DNA of 64,000 nt from Asparagopsis taxiformis (GCA_030407315.1 JALQPE010000193.1:62001-126000), one strand, 5' to 3'. Numbered from the stretch's first letter, positions 11,701-21,649 are shown. Numbers and translations are program-made. Notes: generated by a model not told the origin, from the sequence alone.

Positions 11701-12024
11701 GACGCCGAACATGTGAATGATAGCAGCGCCGTTTGCGTCGACGGCACTAGAAACGGAGGAATCCATTTGCATGACTACGAGAGGATCTGTGTGCGAATCT
11801 CGCGCAGGGCAATGCGGACGATGCCAACCGTCTTTATCGGGAAGTGGTGCGGCGATTAGGTCTGGTTTTATGTCGAGAATTTCTGGTTCTGGCTGCGGTT
11901 CTTCAACATTCATTTCGTGCTCTGCTTCTGCCAGCATAATGAGATCATCGTCATCAGGGATGTCTTCCATTTTGACGTGCTTCTTTGGTTCGAGCTTGGC
12001 TCTTTTCGCCATTGGACCCGTCAT
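8791..12024 (-). CDS. POLD1: DNA polymerase delta catalytic subunit
   Basis: Family-B replicative polymerase of the nucleus, 1077 residues, the usual length. Visible motifs: exonuclease I DIECAG near residue 296, exonuclease NFDLPY near 380, polymerase motif A DFASLYPSI near 590, motif B KISANAVYGFTGA near 680, motif C YGDTDSV near 732, and KKRYAGL near 785. The C-terminus carries two cysteine clusters, CLGCKGPVTKGAVCKYC (CysA, zinc) and CQRC...CSNGDCPIF (CysB, which binds an Fe-S cluster in yeast Pol3). An early basic stretch (AKRAKLEPKK) could be a nuclear localisation signal. Start is the first ATG. No intron is needed. This is the ordinary nuclear polymerase, and a useful contrast to the bacterial DnaE at 50.8-56.8 kb in the same window. 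Confidence 0.97.
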   Translation of the reverse strand: MTGPMAKRAKLEPKKHVKMEDIPDDDDLIMLAEAEHEMNVEEPQPEPEILDIKPDLIAAPLPDKDGWHRPHCPARDSHTDPLVVMQMDSSVSSAVDANGAAIIHMFGVTERGNSVLLRVHNFYHYFYLPVLPGVTPRALKSALERQLQKESRAVPGNQFIMNIEIVSKRSIMYYIPGDPAVDFFKITINNPRIINDAARILKRGGLDLDGADSNIVLPEMETFETTLDYLLRFMIEVDLVGCSWLTIPPGKYKLSSEKSKKSLMQLEADVDANDIIAHKPEGQWLTTAPLRRLSFDIECAGRKGVFPEPEHDSVIQIANYVWDHGSTKPVSQVVFTLKSCAAIVGADVLSFETEEQLLSAWARFVRVSDPDVLTGYNIVNFDLPYLLDRAEVLKVLDFPLLGRLINQPTRMKKTRMSSSAFGTHESRAFSMHGRVVFDMLQLITREYKLRSYSLNSVSAEFLGQQKEDVHYSIISDLQNGDEQTRRRLAVYCLKDALLPIRLMDKLMSLTNYMEMARVTGIPLGWLVSRGHMIKVVSLLHRKSHIVDLLIPDISRKGIAAGGADGGPQFEGATVIEPEKGYYTDPIATLDFASLYPSIIMAHNLCYSTLVLPQHLSHIKAEDVAKSPSGASFVRKSVKKGILTKILEELLAARKQAKKDLKEAEDPFLKSVLNGRQLALKISANAVYGFTGASVGKLPCMAISASTTAYGRQMIEMTKEEVEKRYKAATVIYGDTDSVMIKFGAGKSLKECMQLGEEAAEAISKIFPKPVKLEFEKCYYPYLLVSKKRYAGLLWTNVENYDKMDCKGIESVRRDNCRLVANVISSVLELLLKQKNLKKAIALVKNVISELLQNKIDVSLLVVSKALTKTDYENKQAHVVLAEKLRKRDAGTAPSLGDRVPYVITRGAKNEPAYSRAEDPLYVLDHNIPIDNNYYLENMLRKPLERIFEPVMSGSVNSLFAGEHTRTISVVTPKKGGIMKFAKVRLSCLGCKGPVTKGAVCKYCLPKEASIYTKHLDIVTKLEKEYSSLWTECQRCMGDICHDVLCSNGDCPIFYRRRKAQKDLDAATTKLERFELDW

Positions 12025-13379
12025 GATACTGCTCTTTGCGGATGCGGGGCTGGCGTCGACTCGGGCGTTGTGAGAACGGCGTGAAGCAGATTTCGGTGAG
12101 GTCGACTGAGGTGGTCGATGGTTGATGGTTTCGTTTTGTCGGTCTGTGATTTTGGCGGGAAATTGAAGTAGTAGTTTGAAGATTTGTTTGGCGGCCTCAA
12201 AAGCAGGGCATGAAAATTGAATGGAAAATATGATGTGCTAATAGCACAGTGCTATTTTGAAAAATGGTAATATGATCCATTTTGCTTGTTTATTCTGTTA
12301 GGACACTGTACGGGATTAGTATGCAAATCAAGCAAATTTATGAAGGAATGAATCTGGCAACAGCACTGATAATCTGTTGTATAATTCGGATCGGGACTGT
12401 GGGCGGTACGTACGACAGGGTCTGGCAAGTTCTGTAAACGCCATGGAGAACCTCGCCAAATACATTGAAAAATGAAGAAAATAATATGTCGAGAAACAGC
12501 AGCTGTGTGGGATGTATCACGTCGTTCAATTTCTGGTGAAGGGCGTTGGTAGGCTTATGATGATGTTGTATTGAAGTCTACAAGACTGTAGTCATCCTCC
12601 GTCGTGAACGAATCCACCCAGACTGTTGTCTTCCAAAACACTATCGTTTGAGCACAGATGAATTGCTTTGGTGTTCGTTCTATTTCTGCCAGAATAGTAC
12701 ATTATGATTGTTTCTGCTCTTGTAGACGCCGTGGTGCATCATTTTGGAAATAGAAATTTCGGCCACAGCTGGTAGCCTCCGATTTCTTCGCTGTGACCAA
12801 AATTTCCTGCCTCGGCGGGAAGACGCAGTGATGCCCGGTTCGCGTAGCTATCTAGAACTGCTAGATAGGCTTCAATGAAATGGTAGGACGATAAGCTGTA
12901 CTGTGGAGAAGGAGCCAGTGCAAAGGGGCCTCTCCAAGCTAAATTATAAGCTGAAAAGACGCGTCCTTCGATAACCGTGCCACACTTCAGCGCAATTTCC
13001 AACTTGCAATTAGACTTGTTTCTGCAGCATATCTGATGCCGTTCGTATCTCGTCGATATCCAACGAGCTCGTGCCAATCGTGTTGATCTCGGCCAATTCA
13101 TCTCCCTCCCGATGAAAATATGTAGATCGCATACTCTTTACTCTCAAATAGCTAGCTGCTGAGAAACATAAAACTATGTAACGTCCGTCCTCACAACATT
13201 ACTAAAAACATGTCTAGTGCAGCATCCAATCTCAAATTAGTGGTATCAAAAAATATTACACTGCAGCGAACAGAGTATGGCTGCGATCTAGTAAAGTATG
13301 TCCTCAAACCCAGATCAGCAACAAAATGTAGCGACATGCCCTACTCACTACCGCACTTCATGCTGATACTTCCAAACAC
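12025..13379. other. Intergenic region, one doubtful short frame
   Basis: About 1.35 kb between POLD1 and cbbX. Apart from the short frame at 12739-13101 (separate entry) nothing gene-like is seen. The left end should hold the POLD1 promoter. Confidence 0.5.
12739..13101 (-). other. Possible small gene or gene fragment (120 codons)
   Basis: An ATG-started frame whose C-terminal 80 residues look more protein-like than the usual shadow frames here: balanced composition and a plausible helix (YHFIEAYLAVLDSYANR) followed by a Gly/Pro turn. It overlaps no other gene. I recognise no family. It may be a decayed enzyme fragment, a lineage-specific small protein or chance. Confidence 0.25.
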
Positions 13380-14594
13380 TTATTCCACAATCGCAGCATC
13401 GCCACGTGCCTCGAGTTCAGATGCAGAAACCACGTCCTGGGGCAGGATCAACTGCAAATCCTTTCGGGACACCATACCGTTTCCATCCTTACCCATCGCT
13501 TCGTTGAATAGTCGAATGGATGCACGCATACGTGCCCTATCCACAGCATTACGAACAGTTCGAGCGTTGGAGAAGTACGGCATATCCATTCTCTTCTCAA
13601 TGTACCCTTCGAACACTTCCTCGGAGCCTTCGCCAAACTGATATTCCAGATCGCGAGTCATGAACTGGGCAATCTGTACAAGCTCCTTCGCACCATAATT
13701 CGGGAAATTGATGTGGTTTCCGATACGACTGCTCATACCCGGGTTGTACGAGTAGAACCTGTCCATGCGATCCTCATAACCAGCAAGAACAACAACAAGA
13801 TCGTCCTTCTGATGCTCCATAACATTCAGAAGAATCTCAATAGACTCCTGACCGTAATCCTTCTCGTTAGAAGCATTGTACAGATAGTAAGCTTCATCAA
13901 CCAACAGCACACCACCAAACGCCTTCTTGATGATTTCCTTCGTCTTGGGGGCGGTATGGCCGACGTACTGTCCGACGAGATCATCACGAGTGGCAACAAC
14001 CAAATGTCCAGAGCGGCAGTAACCCATACGATTCAACAGCTGTCCCATACGCATGGCGACAGTGGTCTTACCGGTACCCGGTGCTCCAGTGAAGGACATG
14101 TGAAGACTGGGGACAGCAGTTTCAAGACCGAGGCTCTTACGCATTTTGTCCACAATGAGCAATGCAGCAATCTCAGCGACCCTAGTCTTGACAGGCTTGA
14201 GACCGACGAGATCGTGGTCGAGCATATCGAGTTCCTCCTGGACACCAGCTTCGAACATATGTTGGTTAACACTTCCGACTTCAAGATCATCGGGGATGGC
14301 ATTGAGGGCATCAACCTTGTTCTGGCGGGCCATCCTTTGTGCCTCCTTTTCTAGAGCCGCTTGCTCGGCTTCCTCACGCTCCTTTCGGGCCTGGATGTCC
14401 TTTTCCTTGAGGGCATCGCTGAGACGACGGGTAACGGGCTCTTCGAAAGCGGGCTCTTCGACGGCAGGCTCCGCGGCGTCTGCCATGCGGATTGTGGACT
14501 TGGCAGCGACGGGGCGGCGTTGGCAAATGGCGGCACGGGCAGTGCGCGGAGATGCGCCAAGGAAGGAGGTTGCGCTGAGGTTGATGAAGGCCAT
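13380..14594 (-). CDS. cbbX: Red-type Rubisco activase CbbX, nuclear-encoded and plastid-targeted
   Basis: AAA+ ATPase that remodels inhibited red-type Rubisco by acting on the large-subunit C-terminal tail. 404 residues. The first 40 residues (MAFINLSATSFLGASPRTAR, then Arg/Ala/Ser) form a typical transit peptide, followed by an acidic and charged linker before the AAA+ core. Walker A is GAPGTGKT, Walker B VLLVDEAYYL, the pore loop GQYVGHT, sensor 1 VVLAGYED, and an arginine-finger region lies around NPGMSSRIG. Red algae and derived lineages have both a plastid-encoded and a nuclear-encoded CbbX that act together, as shown for Cyanidioschyzon. This gene would be the nuclear partner. It is the strongest single marker of the red plastid lineage in the window. 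Confidence 0.96.
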   Translation of the reverse strand: MAFINLSATSFLGASPRTARAAICQRRPVAAKSTIRMADAAEPAVEEPAFEEPVTRRLSDALKEKDIQARKEREEAEQAALEKEAQRMARQNKVDALNAIPDDLEVGSVNQHMFEAGVQEELDMLDHDLVGLKPVKTRVAEIAALLIVDKMRKSLGLETAVPSLHMSFTGAPGTGKTTVAMRMGQLLNRMGYCRSGHLVVATRDDLVGQYVGHTAPKTKEIIKKAFGGVLLVDEAYYLYNASNEKDYGQESIEILLNVMEHQKDDLVVVLAGYEDRMDRFYSYNPGMSSRIGNHINFPNYGAKELVQIAQFMTRDLEYQFGEGSEEVFEGYIEKRMDMPYFSNARTVRNAVDRARMRASIRLFNEAMGKDGNGMVSRKDLQLILPQDVVSASELEARGDAAIVE

Positions 14595-15166
14595 TTTGGG
14601 GGGATGTGTGTGTCAATGGGAGGATGGGATGCAGTTGAGGGTGAAGGAAGAATAGCAGGCACTTAGTCTTTTCCGGTAGTCCTCAGAAGTGGAGGTGCGG
14701 TGCGGTTTTAAAGGAATAGAAGTGAAACGTCAGGGCCAATGCAATGAAAATTGCAAGGTGACCACGAGTTTGTACCAGTTATGCAGCTGTGGAACGGTGA
14801 AAGCCACTTGTCAACATTCCGTTTGTGATGCATAATGAGAAGGCACACCCTGCCCAATAATGGCCACGATCTACTGAGAGCATTGTTGTAATTCCATTAT
14901 TTTACATAAAAAATCATTTTTATTTCATCTCGAACGGCTGTAATACGGCGTGTGCAGCACGTGAGCCGTGTGCGTTCCAATAATTATGCAGAGATCACAC
15001 CATGATCTCGCGCTCAGCTGCCCGCTGCATTACAGTATCTCATTCAAAAGCCAGCAGCTATCCACCTGGCGCATGGCCATTGGTGCATCGTCACCCCCAA
15101 CCAGAACCAATCACCCACACTGCCGCTCGACACAAGTTGCACTGAAACGCCTCCGCCAGATTGCCT
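14595..15166. other. Intergenic region upstream of cbbX
   Basis: 572 bp between the divergent end of cbbX and the stop of the phosphatase gene. It must hold the cbbX promoter. A TTTAAA on the minus strand about 110 bp before the ATG (near 14706) could serve as a TATA-like element. No gene seen. Confidence 0.4.
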
Positions 15167-15952
15167 TCACACTGCGATGGCCGTGTATTCGTCTCCCGCC
15201 GCCTCGTCCTCGATACGCTTTAAAATGGCAGGCCGTCTAGCGAACACCACCACGCTAGCAATAAAAGTGCCCAGTACCGATCCACCGATGACATCAGAAA
15301 AGTGGTGATGATAATCAATAGTCCTTGATGCTGCAACAAGCCCCGCTAAAAGTGCTGGAATAAATGTCACAACTATCCTCCATGTAACTCCATTCGTTTC
15401 CAGTTTACCTAAACGCAGTTTCGCCCCGATATAGCCCATCAGATACACAGCCGTTGCAAAGCTTAGAGATGAATGACCGCTTGGGAACGACTTGCGCGCT
15501 TCATTCACCTCGTGAGCATTTCCAGAACACACTGTTGTGCTTCCAGATATGTAGCTTTCGCACACTGCCGCAAAATAGGGTCGTGGTCGGCCAATGAGTA
15601 TCTTGAACGAGTTAGTTGTCAACACTGTAAAAACAACAGACTCTAAAAGGCCCAGGAAGAACGTAGCGGCGAGCACGGCATATTGACGGTCTTTCCGACT
15701 CTTCAATTCACCGATCGCAAATGTTAAAGTTGAAACAATGACTACCCCAGCTAGCAAAACTCTGTCGCTCACAATACTGTCCACATGAGGATAGCCAAAG
15801 GAAGGATCAGATAGATTTACGTCCTGCACGCGCGCGATGCTGCTTGTTTCCAGATAGCCAACCAGCAACAAGCAGATGAGCAGTAGAATGAAGTCACAAC
15901 TGGCTCCTGACATTGTTAATGCGCTTCTTGCCTTGCAATTGCCTTTGACCAT
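15167..15952 (-). CDS. PAP2-family lipid phosphate phosphatase
   Basis: Integral membrane phosphatase of the LPP/PAP2 superfamily, which dephosphorylates phosphatidic acid or related lipid phosphates. All three signature motifs are present: KILIGRPRP, PSGHSS and SRTIDYHHHFSDVIGG. Several hydrophobic segments fit the six-helix LPP fold. The frame extends upstream to 16108 only through a GTG. I took the ATG at 15952 (261 residues); the ATG at 15913 (MSGASCDFILLLICLLL) would start directly at the first membrane helix and is equally possible. The protein is slightly short for eukaryotic LPPs (about 280). Likely in ER or plasma membrane; the exact lipid cannot be read from sequence. Confidence 0.88.
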   Translation of the reverse strand: MVKGNCKARSALTMSGASCDFILLLICLLLVGYLETSSIARVQDVNLSDPSFGYPHVDSIVSDRVLLAGVVIVSTLTFAIGELKSRKDRQYAVLAATFFLGLLESVVFTVLTTNSFKILIGRPRPYFAAVCESYISGSTTVCSGNAHEVNEARKSFPSGHSSLSFATAVYLMGYIGAKLRLGKLETNGVTWRIVVTFIPALLAGLVAASRTIDYHHHFSDVIGGSVLGTFIASVVVFARRPAILKRIEDEAAGDEYTAIAV

Positions 15953-16190
15953 TGCATCGAGTAAGAGATGGTCCGCTGCAAACACGATCAGGCACTTGTA
16001 GGTTACATAGTGCAGTGCATGCAATATCCTATTCACCGACCAGCTGTGCAACTGTAATTTTTTGAACCAACTTTCATTGCTGGACGCCCAGTAGCAGTCG
16101 CTGTTCACACAATATCTTGGTGCTCCATCACATCAAGATGCGAGAACATCATCGTCGCTCTTGCATTGTCAACATTTCAACCGCTGTGCC

Positions 16191-16805
16191 ATGATCTGTT
16201 GTACAGCATTCGCGCCACTCCAAACTCCTTTCAAATTAGTTGAGACGCACGACTCCACTGGTGTCTGCCCCCGACAATGCGTACCAGTCTGTGTGGCACG
16301 ACGGACTATCGCGGAGCAACATGTACCCTCTACACCCCAAACGCGCCGTGCATTTATCACATCTCTTACAGCCTTGGCCATGCTACCATTAGCGATGCCT
16401 GGCCAATTGCAACAGGCAGCTGCAACTGAATCAGTATCGCCAGTCGTCATTCTTCAGCAAGCACGCCGAAAAGCTGATGACATTGACCGACTGATCGATT
16501 TGGCAAAATGGGACAGTGTACGTACGGTTCTTGCAGGCCCTACAGTCAATTCTACAAAAGATGCATGTAAGCAACTTATTGAGACGTCATCGTCAGATTT
16601 AAGAAGTGCGATTGTCGGACTCAAGGAAGACTTATTATCTGCTATTCGCTTACTGGACACCAGCGTATATTCCAACGTGTTCATAGGGGAGGACCGGCAG
16701 ATTTTAGGCACAAAGGTTGATTACGACACCCCTCGCACTTATTTGTTAGATTTGAAGAATGCACTGGACGAGCTTATTGAGATTTCAACAGCTAATAACG
16801 GCTGA
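16191..16805 (+). CDS. PsbQ-like thylakoid lumen protein
   Basis: 204 residues from the first ATG at 16191. The N-terminus looks like a bipartite plastid-to-lumen targeting signal: a Cys/Arg/Ser-containing transit region, then a twin-arginine motif (TRRAFITS near residue 52), a hydrophobic stretch ALAMLPLAMPG and an AxA-like cleavage site (QQAAA). The mature part is all-helical. It carries a KWDSVRTVLAGP segment resembling the conserved W-x-x-VR-x-x-x-x-GP turn of cyanobacterial CyanoQ and red algal PsbQ', followed by further helices. The fold and targeting point to an extrinsic photosystem II protein or close relative. Assignment as the true PsbQ' rather than a PsbQ-like paralogue is not certain. 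Confidence 0.7.
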   Translation: MICCTAFAPLQTPFKLVETHDSTGVCPRQCVPVCVARRTIAEQHVPSTPQTRRAFITSLTALAMLPLAMPGQLQQAAATESVSPVVILQQARRKADDIDRLIDLAKWDSVRTVLAGPTVNSTKDACKQLIETSSSDLRSAIVGLKEDLLSAIRLLDTSVYSNVFIGEDRQILGTKVDYDTPRTYLLDLKNALDELIEISTANNG

Positions 16806-17041
16806 CTGGCTACTTGCCTGCAGCATTCTTACCTCTGCTATCGTTCTGTAGCATTAACAACAGTTTTGTGTGCTTGGTGAGCCACAGTCTCACAGTACAT
16901 ACTTGACGATATAAACATAGAAATGATCACGTATAATTACAACAGTTGTTCATGCGTACAGGCGTTGGATAGAGGTGTTGGGGACAAAAAAGTGGCACAA
17001 CTATCAGTACCACATTTACGGAAACGACAAAGTGCTTCCGT

Positions 17042-17875
17042 TTATTCCTCCTCTGACGGATGATCCGCCAGAGCCTCTGCTAGAGTCCACTTTGACGAAT
17101 CGTCCTTGTCAGACAATTTAGTCATGAGTAGTGACAAATGCCGCATGATACGCTCCAATTCGGACTGTCGTTCAACCTTGCAGAGCTGTGTGCACTTGGA
17201 ATCAATCAAGTAGCTAAACACATGGTCGTTGAGCTCTTCTGCCACAGTTGCACGGCATCTCTCATCGAGCAAGTTGAACAGTGGCGACAATTCAGGTTCA
17301 GGATAGGCGAGCAAGGGGAGATATTCTTGAAAGGGCTTTGTGAAATCGGAATGTTCTCTACAAAGCGGGGCAATGGACTTTTGGGCAAATGCCAACGCAT
17401 CAATTGTATTTCGCGAACGCACCAGCTCGACAAAATGCTGACTGAGCAAATGAAAATAGACAGTGGGAAACAGGGTCTGCACGGTGTTACCGGTGTGCGA
17501 AGTGGACAGCAATGAATCTGCAAGTTCGATAGCAGCGAGTACGTCTCCGGTGAGAACGAGATTCATCATGGAACGACGCTTCTCAAGGTGGTCCAGTTCG
17601 CGGGAGGTGAGACGCGGCGGCAGGCCTGATGGGGCGGTTGCGTTGTCATGCATGGCGTCGGTGGGATAGTCTGCGGTTTCATCAGCTGCTACAAAGGCCA
17701 GCGCGGTCTCACGGTAGCAGTTACGCAAGAGATAGGACAAGACGAGGGTGCGGACAAGTCCATTGGGTAGGGTGCGTAGATTGGCGGCATCCGCCGCCAG
17801 ACGAGCTGCTTCCTTTTTCGGTGCCTTGTTATTGTTGTTTGGAATAGAGGCCGAGGCGGTGGCGTCTACGTCCAT
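17042..17875 (-). CDS. LisH-CTLH-CRA protein, GID/CTLH E3 ligase subunit-like
   Basis: 277 residues from the first ATG at 17875; the frame continues to a GTG at 17905. An N-terminal LisH motif (NGLVRTLVLSYLLRNCYRET) is followed after a short linker by a CTLH domain (RRSMMNLVLTGDVLAAIELAD) and a CRA-type region (VYFHLLSQHFVELVRSRN, then ALAFAQKSIAPL). This is the layout of GID8/TWA1 and the C-terminal half of RANBP9/GID1, scaffold subunits of a multi-subunit ubiquitin ligase. No SPRY domain precedes it, so GID8 is favoured, though the protein is longer than typical GID8 (about 230) and the C-terminus is acidic. Confidence 0.75.
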   Translation of the reverse strand: MDVDATASASIPNNNNKAPKKEAARLAADAANLRTLPNGLVRTLVLSYLLRNCYRETALAFVAADETADYPTDAMHDNATAPSGLPPRLTSRELDHLEKRRSMMNLVLTGDVLAAIELADSLLSTSHTGNTVQTLFPTVYFHLLSQHFVELVRSRNTIDALAFAQKSIAPLCREHSDFTKPFQEYLPLLAYPEPELSPLFNLLDERCRATVAEELNDHVFSYLIDSKCTQLCKVERQSELERIMRHLSLLMTKLSDKDDSSKWTLAEALADHPSEEE

Positions 17876-18068
17876 AAAGGATGTGGTTGTTTCTTGTCGT
17901 GCCACCTGGAGGTATGTAGCGGAACGGGATGAGTTGAGCGAGAAACTTATGTGGCGAGCGGATACGTTGAAGATAAATTGAAGTACGGTTGGAAGGTTGG
18001 GACACGCGTGATGGCAACTATATTTAATAGAAAAAAGTAGATATCAGGATGCACAGTTGCCAGATCCA

Positions 18069-19574
18069 TCATTTATGATAATCCAACTCATTCTGTTCAA
18101 ACTTATTTTCGTCGAAGAAGGCGACTTCGACCGTTCGATCATCAAATCGTCTTCCAGACATAGCAACTTGCGCACGCTCCGCTTCTTCACAACTCGAATA
18201 CTTCAAAAAAACTCTACCAACACCTCCCGTGCTTCCCTCGTCGCCAGGTCGCGGGATAACCACCTTTTGCAGATTACCAAACTTGCGACCCTCCTCCTCC
18301 ATTTCCTCTTTGATATCTTCATACTCTTCGTCGTCCTCCAGCACTTCATTTACAACCACATTTCTCAATTCGAGCACACGCGTCGAAGCTGTCAACAATG
18401 CATTCGCATGAACCAATCCATTCAATCCATTGCTGTTACCAATCGCACTGATGCCAGCTCCGCTGGAAGCATGCGTTGCAGCGCCGGTAGCAACACCGCT
18501 CGTCTGCGACGCTCGTCGAACCGTCAGCGTTTTGTCGCCTACTTGCATGCCGTGCAGTCCGTCACATGCGGCGTCGACAACGCTCGCATCCACAAATTCG
18601 AAAAAGGCAAATCCCTTGCTCATTCCCGTACTGGGCTCCTTGATCAGATTGAACGCCGCCAGCGGTCCATAGCTCTGTAGTAGATTTTTAATCTGGTCTT
18701 CGGTCAAGTTATACGGAATACCACCGATGAACACTTTGTTCGGTCCATCACTGACCTGCGTCGACACAATGCCAAGAATGTTTGGATTGAATCCATCAGG
18801 CGGTCGCGCATCCAAATCCCCACCCGCATTATAATCATTGGGACGTCGTAGTCGCAGAAACATTTCGCGAAATCTGACACCGTCCAACGCCAATCCCGCC
18901 GCCGCTTCGCGAACGGTACGCGTTTCAATAAACGCAAAACGCTTCTCTAGATTAATATACACTGATATGACCGGATCACCCGGCGATTCCACGCCCTTGG
19001 ACGCCACCAGAGCTCTATTAAAGAAATCAGCAATCTGCACATCTGTAGTATCCGCTGGCAAATTGCCAACGTAAAGGCGTCTAGCATGTCGCGAAGCCTG
19101 CATTGACATCGGGTCCTGCTGCACCGCTGCACCAGCCATCGCGGTGCCCATCGGTTGCGCAGCTGCGTTTTGCGCGACGGAAGCTCGGGCGGCATCGGCG
19201 TTCACATCACGCGGCAGCAGCAATGCACGCAGAGCCTCGATATTTATACCAGCAAGGGGGCCGCTTTCGCCCTGGATGGGCGCGCGCACAATGTCGTTCG
19301 GCCCTGGAATATAGCCGCGCACGCTGGAGTCTGGATGCGCGGTGAGTGATGTGGACATACGTGATGTTGAACGACCCGCGTTCAGTGCTGCACCAGGTGG
19401 AGGCATTGGGATCCCGTACGGCGCTTCGCGTACGTCCCATTGTGTTGGACGACGACGTCGACGACCACTCGTGGTACTGCGACGAGCATGACTGCCGCCA
19501 GATCCGTATGAATCGGCACGTGATTCTGTGCGTTCCCGGTCGCGCGCTCGGGAGCGTGCTGACTCGAATTGCAT
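18069..19574 (-). CDS. U2AF2: Splicing factor U2AF large subunit (U2AF65)
   Basis: 501 residues. A short Arg/Ser/Arg-rich N-terminus carries a UHM-ligand-like motif (RRRRRPTQWDV, Trp at residue 46), the site that binds U2AF35. RRM1 starts near RRLYVGNLP, RRM2 near NKVFIGGIPYN (residues about 278-355), and the C-terminal UHM-type RRM has the acidic helix DDEEYEDIKEEMEEE and the GRRF motif. In the UHM this binds SF1. Order and length match U2AF65. Its presence agrees with spliceosomal introns in the neighbouring ALG12 and Vma22-like genes. Low-complexity Ala/Met/Gln sequence separates the N-terminus from RRM1. Confidence 0.93.
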   Translation of the reverse strand: MQFESARSRARDRERTESRADSYGSGGSHARRSTTSGRRRRRPTQWDVREAPYGIPMPPPGAALNAGRSTSRMSTSLTAHPDSSVRGYIPGPNDIVRAPIQGESGPLAGINIEALRALLLPRDVNADAARASVAQNAAAQPMGTAMAGAAVQQDPMSMQASRHARRLYVGNLPADTTDVQIADFFNRALVASKGVESPGDPVISVYINLEKRFAFIETRTVREAAAGLALDGVRFREMFLRLRRPNDYNAGGDLDARPPDGFNPNILGIVSTQVSDGPNKVFIGGIPYNLTEDQIKNLLQSYGPLAAFNLIKEPSTGMSKGFAFFEFVDASVVDAACDGLHGMQVGDKTLTVRRASQTSGVATGAATHASSGAGISAIGNSNGLNGLVHANALLTASTRVLELRNVVVNEVLEDDEEYEDIKEEMEEEGRKFGNLQKVVIPRPGDEGSTGGVGRVFLKYSSCEEAERAQVAMSGRRFDDRTVEVAFFDENKFEQNELDYHK

Positions 19575-19764
19575 ATCGGTTGAGTGAGTTTATGGGGTGA
19601 TTGTGATAAGATTGTGGAGGAGTGAAGGGAATACGAGCGCTGGACTATGCTGCTGATGTTGAGCGCAAATTTGGGTTGATCATCAAGTGGATTCAACAAT
19701 TCAAGCGCGTGCCAGTCTATGTTTTTTGGCGATATTTTCATCGTTCTTCGTCATTGCATGGAAT

Positions 19765-21396
19765 TTAGCGGCGTTTCCAATTAGCGCAGCCGACAGACGA
19801 TACATTGACATTCCTCAATACAAAAGTATGCGGTTCTAAACGAATTCGTCCTCTTCTCAAGTCGATACCCGCGAAACTCGGCTGCGCATGAATGACGCAG
19901 AACCCCTCATGAGATCCTTGTGCTGAAATGAGATGAGTGAAACTACTCCACTCAATCTTTCCAACATCCTCCTCTTTCGAATATTTCCATTGCGGACACT
20001 TGCTACCATGGTCATATACAAATTGTGTGATCCCATTCATAGCACTATCCACATCGATGTGAACCCTCGCTTCCCCACACATACCGCTCTGCGAATATAG
20101 CCTCCCCTCTATCTCGTGCATTTTGCGCATCGCAACTCCCGACGGATAATTTGCTCGTGATGCTGACACAGACACAATTGTCTGCAACGTGCTTGCAGCC
20201 AAAGTTGCCAGAACCAACATAAATACAACTGCATCACAAATTAACCGCCGCCTTTGCACCTTCACCATCCCTGTCTCCCTGCCTCTCCAGTTGGCGAATA
20301 TCACGTCCATCTGACCCTTCAGTCCTCGATACGCGCTATCCACCGCAACCGCTGCAGCAACGTTAAGAACGGGCAGCGCATAGAAAATAAATCGCAGCTC
20401 CTTGTGCGGTAGCACGGAATAAATCATGACAAAGCCCACAACGGGCATTACCAATGATAACAAAAGTTGCCTCTGCGAAATCACTGCTAACATGGCCAGT
20501 ACATACGATCCACCCAATGCTCGCGGAAGAGCATTTGTAAAGTACCAGTGGAAGGGCTCGGTGCCCCATGCAGAGCTCTTGTTCAGTACCACGTTGAAAT
20601 AAAACACTTCCAATTCCGGATAGCTCCGACGATGCCAGAAGTATGAGTCAACCAGTATACTCAAGATCGCTGTGACAACAGCAGCACACCCGCCTTTTAT
20701 AATTGTTGGTATGAATTGAATACGCTTCGTTGCAAGTTCCATTAGCAGCGTCGTGAAAATGTATAGACAGAGTTCGGAGCGGAAGAGCGCACACGCAATC
20801 GATAAAAGTATAATAGCATTGTACGCTGCATGGTTGCATGTGGATCGCAGACGATAGGCGAATGCCAGGTTGGTCAGAATGAGAGCGAAGACGTTTGGTA
20901 GAGTTCGACTAGCGTAAAAGAGTAGATGAAATTGGGAGGCTGTGATTAATGTGTAGAAAGTACCGGTGGATTGTGTGAAGCGATTTGTTAAAGAGTTGCG
21001 AATGATGAGCAGTGAAATTGTTGTGAGGATGCCCAGAATTATTCTGATAAGATGTAGAGTTGCAAATGACGATAAGTGAAAGATAGCCTTTGGAATGTAG
21101 GATAATGTGGATATGACTAATGGGCCGATGAAGGTACGCGGCACTACACCAGGGAAGTACATATGGTCAAATAATGCAATGTTGCGCCATGACTTGTAGA
21201 GAAGATCATGGGTTGCCTGCATGTTGAAACTCTCCTCCACCTGTGGACATTTGAGTAAATCTGTGAGATGGAATGAAGGCTACGCATTTGTTGGGATGGT
21301 TTGTTATTTGCTTACCTTTGAAAACGGAGCGAGAACAACGTACACGATTGTGATGCTAAGCAATAAGAAAGCTTCCAAATGAACCAACTTTGTCAT
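19765..21396 (-). CDS. ALG12: ALG12 alpha-1,6-mannosyltransferase (spliced, one intron)
   Basis: GT22 mannosyltransferase of the ER lumen that adds the eighth mannose to the lipid-linked oligosaccharide for N-glycosylation. Exon 1 is 21316-21396 (27 codons, MTKLVHLEAFLLLSITIVYV...PFSK), the intron 21241-21315 (75 nt, GTAAGC...CACAG), exon 2 19765-21240, giving 518 residues. The join recreates the conserved PFSKVEESFN motif with the catalytic-loop acidic residues. Further family words: GVVPRTFIGP, TLPNVFAL, VDSYFWHRRSYPE, VLNKSSAWGTEPFHWYF and SVLPHKELRFIFYALP. Many hydrophobic helices. A longer exon 1 from an ATG at 21531 is possible but adds unlikely sequence. The C-terminal 120 residues are a poorly conserved soluble tail. 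Confidence 0.93.
21241..21315 (-). other. Spliceosomal intron in ALG12
   Basis: 75 nt on the minus strand with donor GTAAGC and acceptor CACAG. Its removal joins PFSK to VEESFN in frame and restores a motif known from human and yeast ALG12. No branch point matches the yeast consensus exactly. Phase 0. Confidence 0.85.
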
Positions 21397-21649
21397 CTTG
21401 TGCGTTGGTTGTGTTGGAACAGAGAGAATAAATATGAAGTCGTTTCCCACGGTCTCCTTCGATGATGATCCAAATCGAATCTGAAAATCATAATGCGATA
21501 GCGCACATAATTTGAAGGGACTGACGCGCATGCACCGTGGTCAAAGGTTGAAATGTTTGTGACAACGCACAGCCTGCAAAACTAAATTAGCATTGTCGTT
21601 CTTTGCCAGTTCCTTGCGGCGTTTGCTTGCAACCAGCTTGTGTTGAACG

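Noticed and set aside
13713..14354. 213-codon frame antisense to cbbX
   Set aside because: Overlaps the conserved AAA+ core of cbbX and has no independent support.
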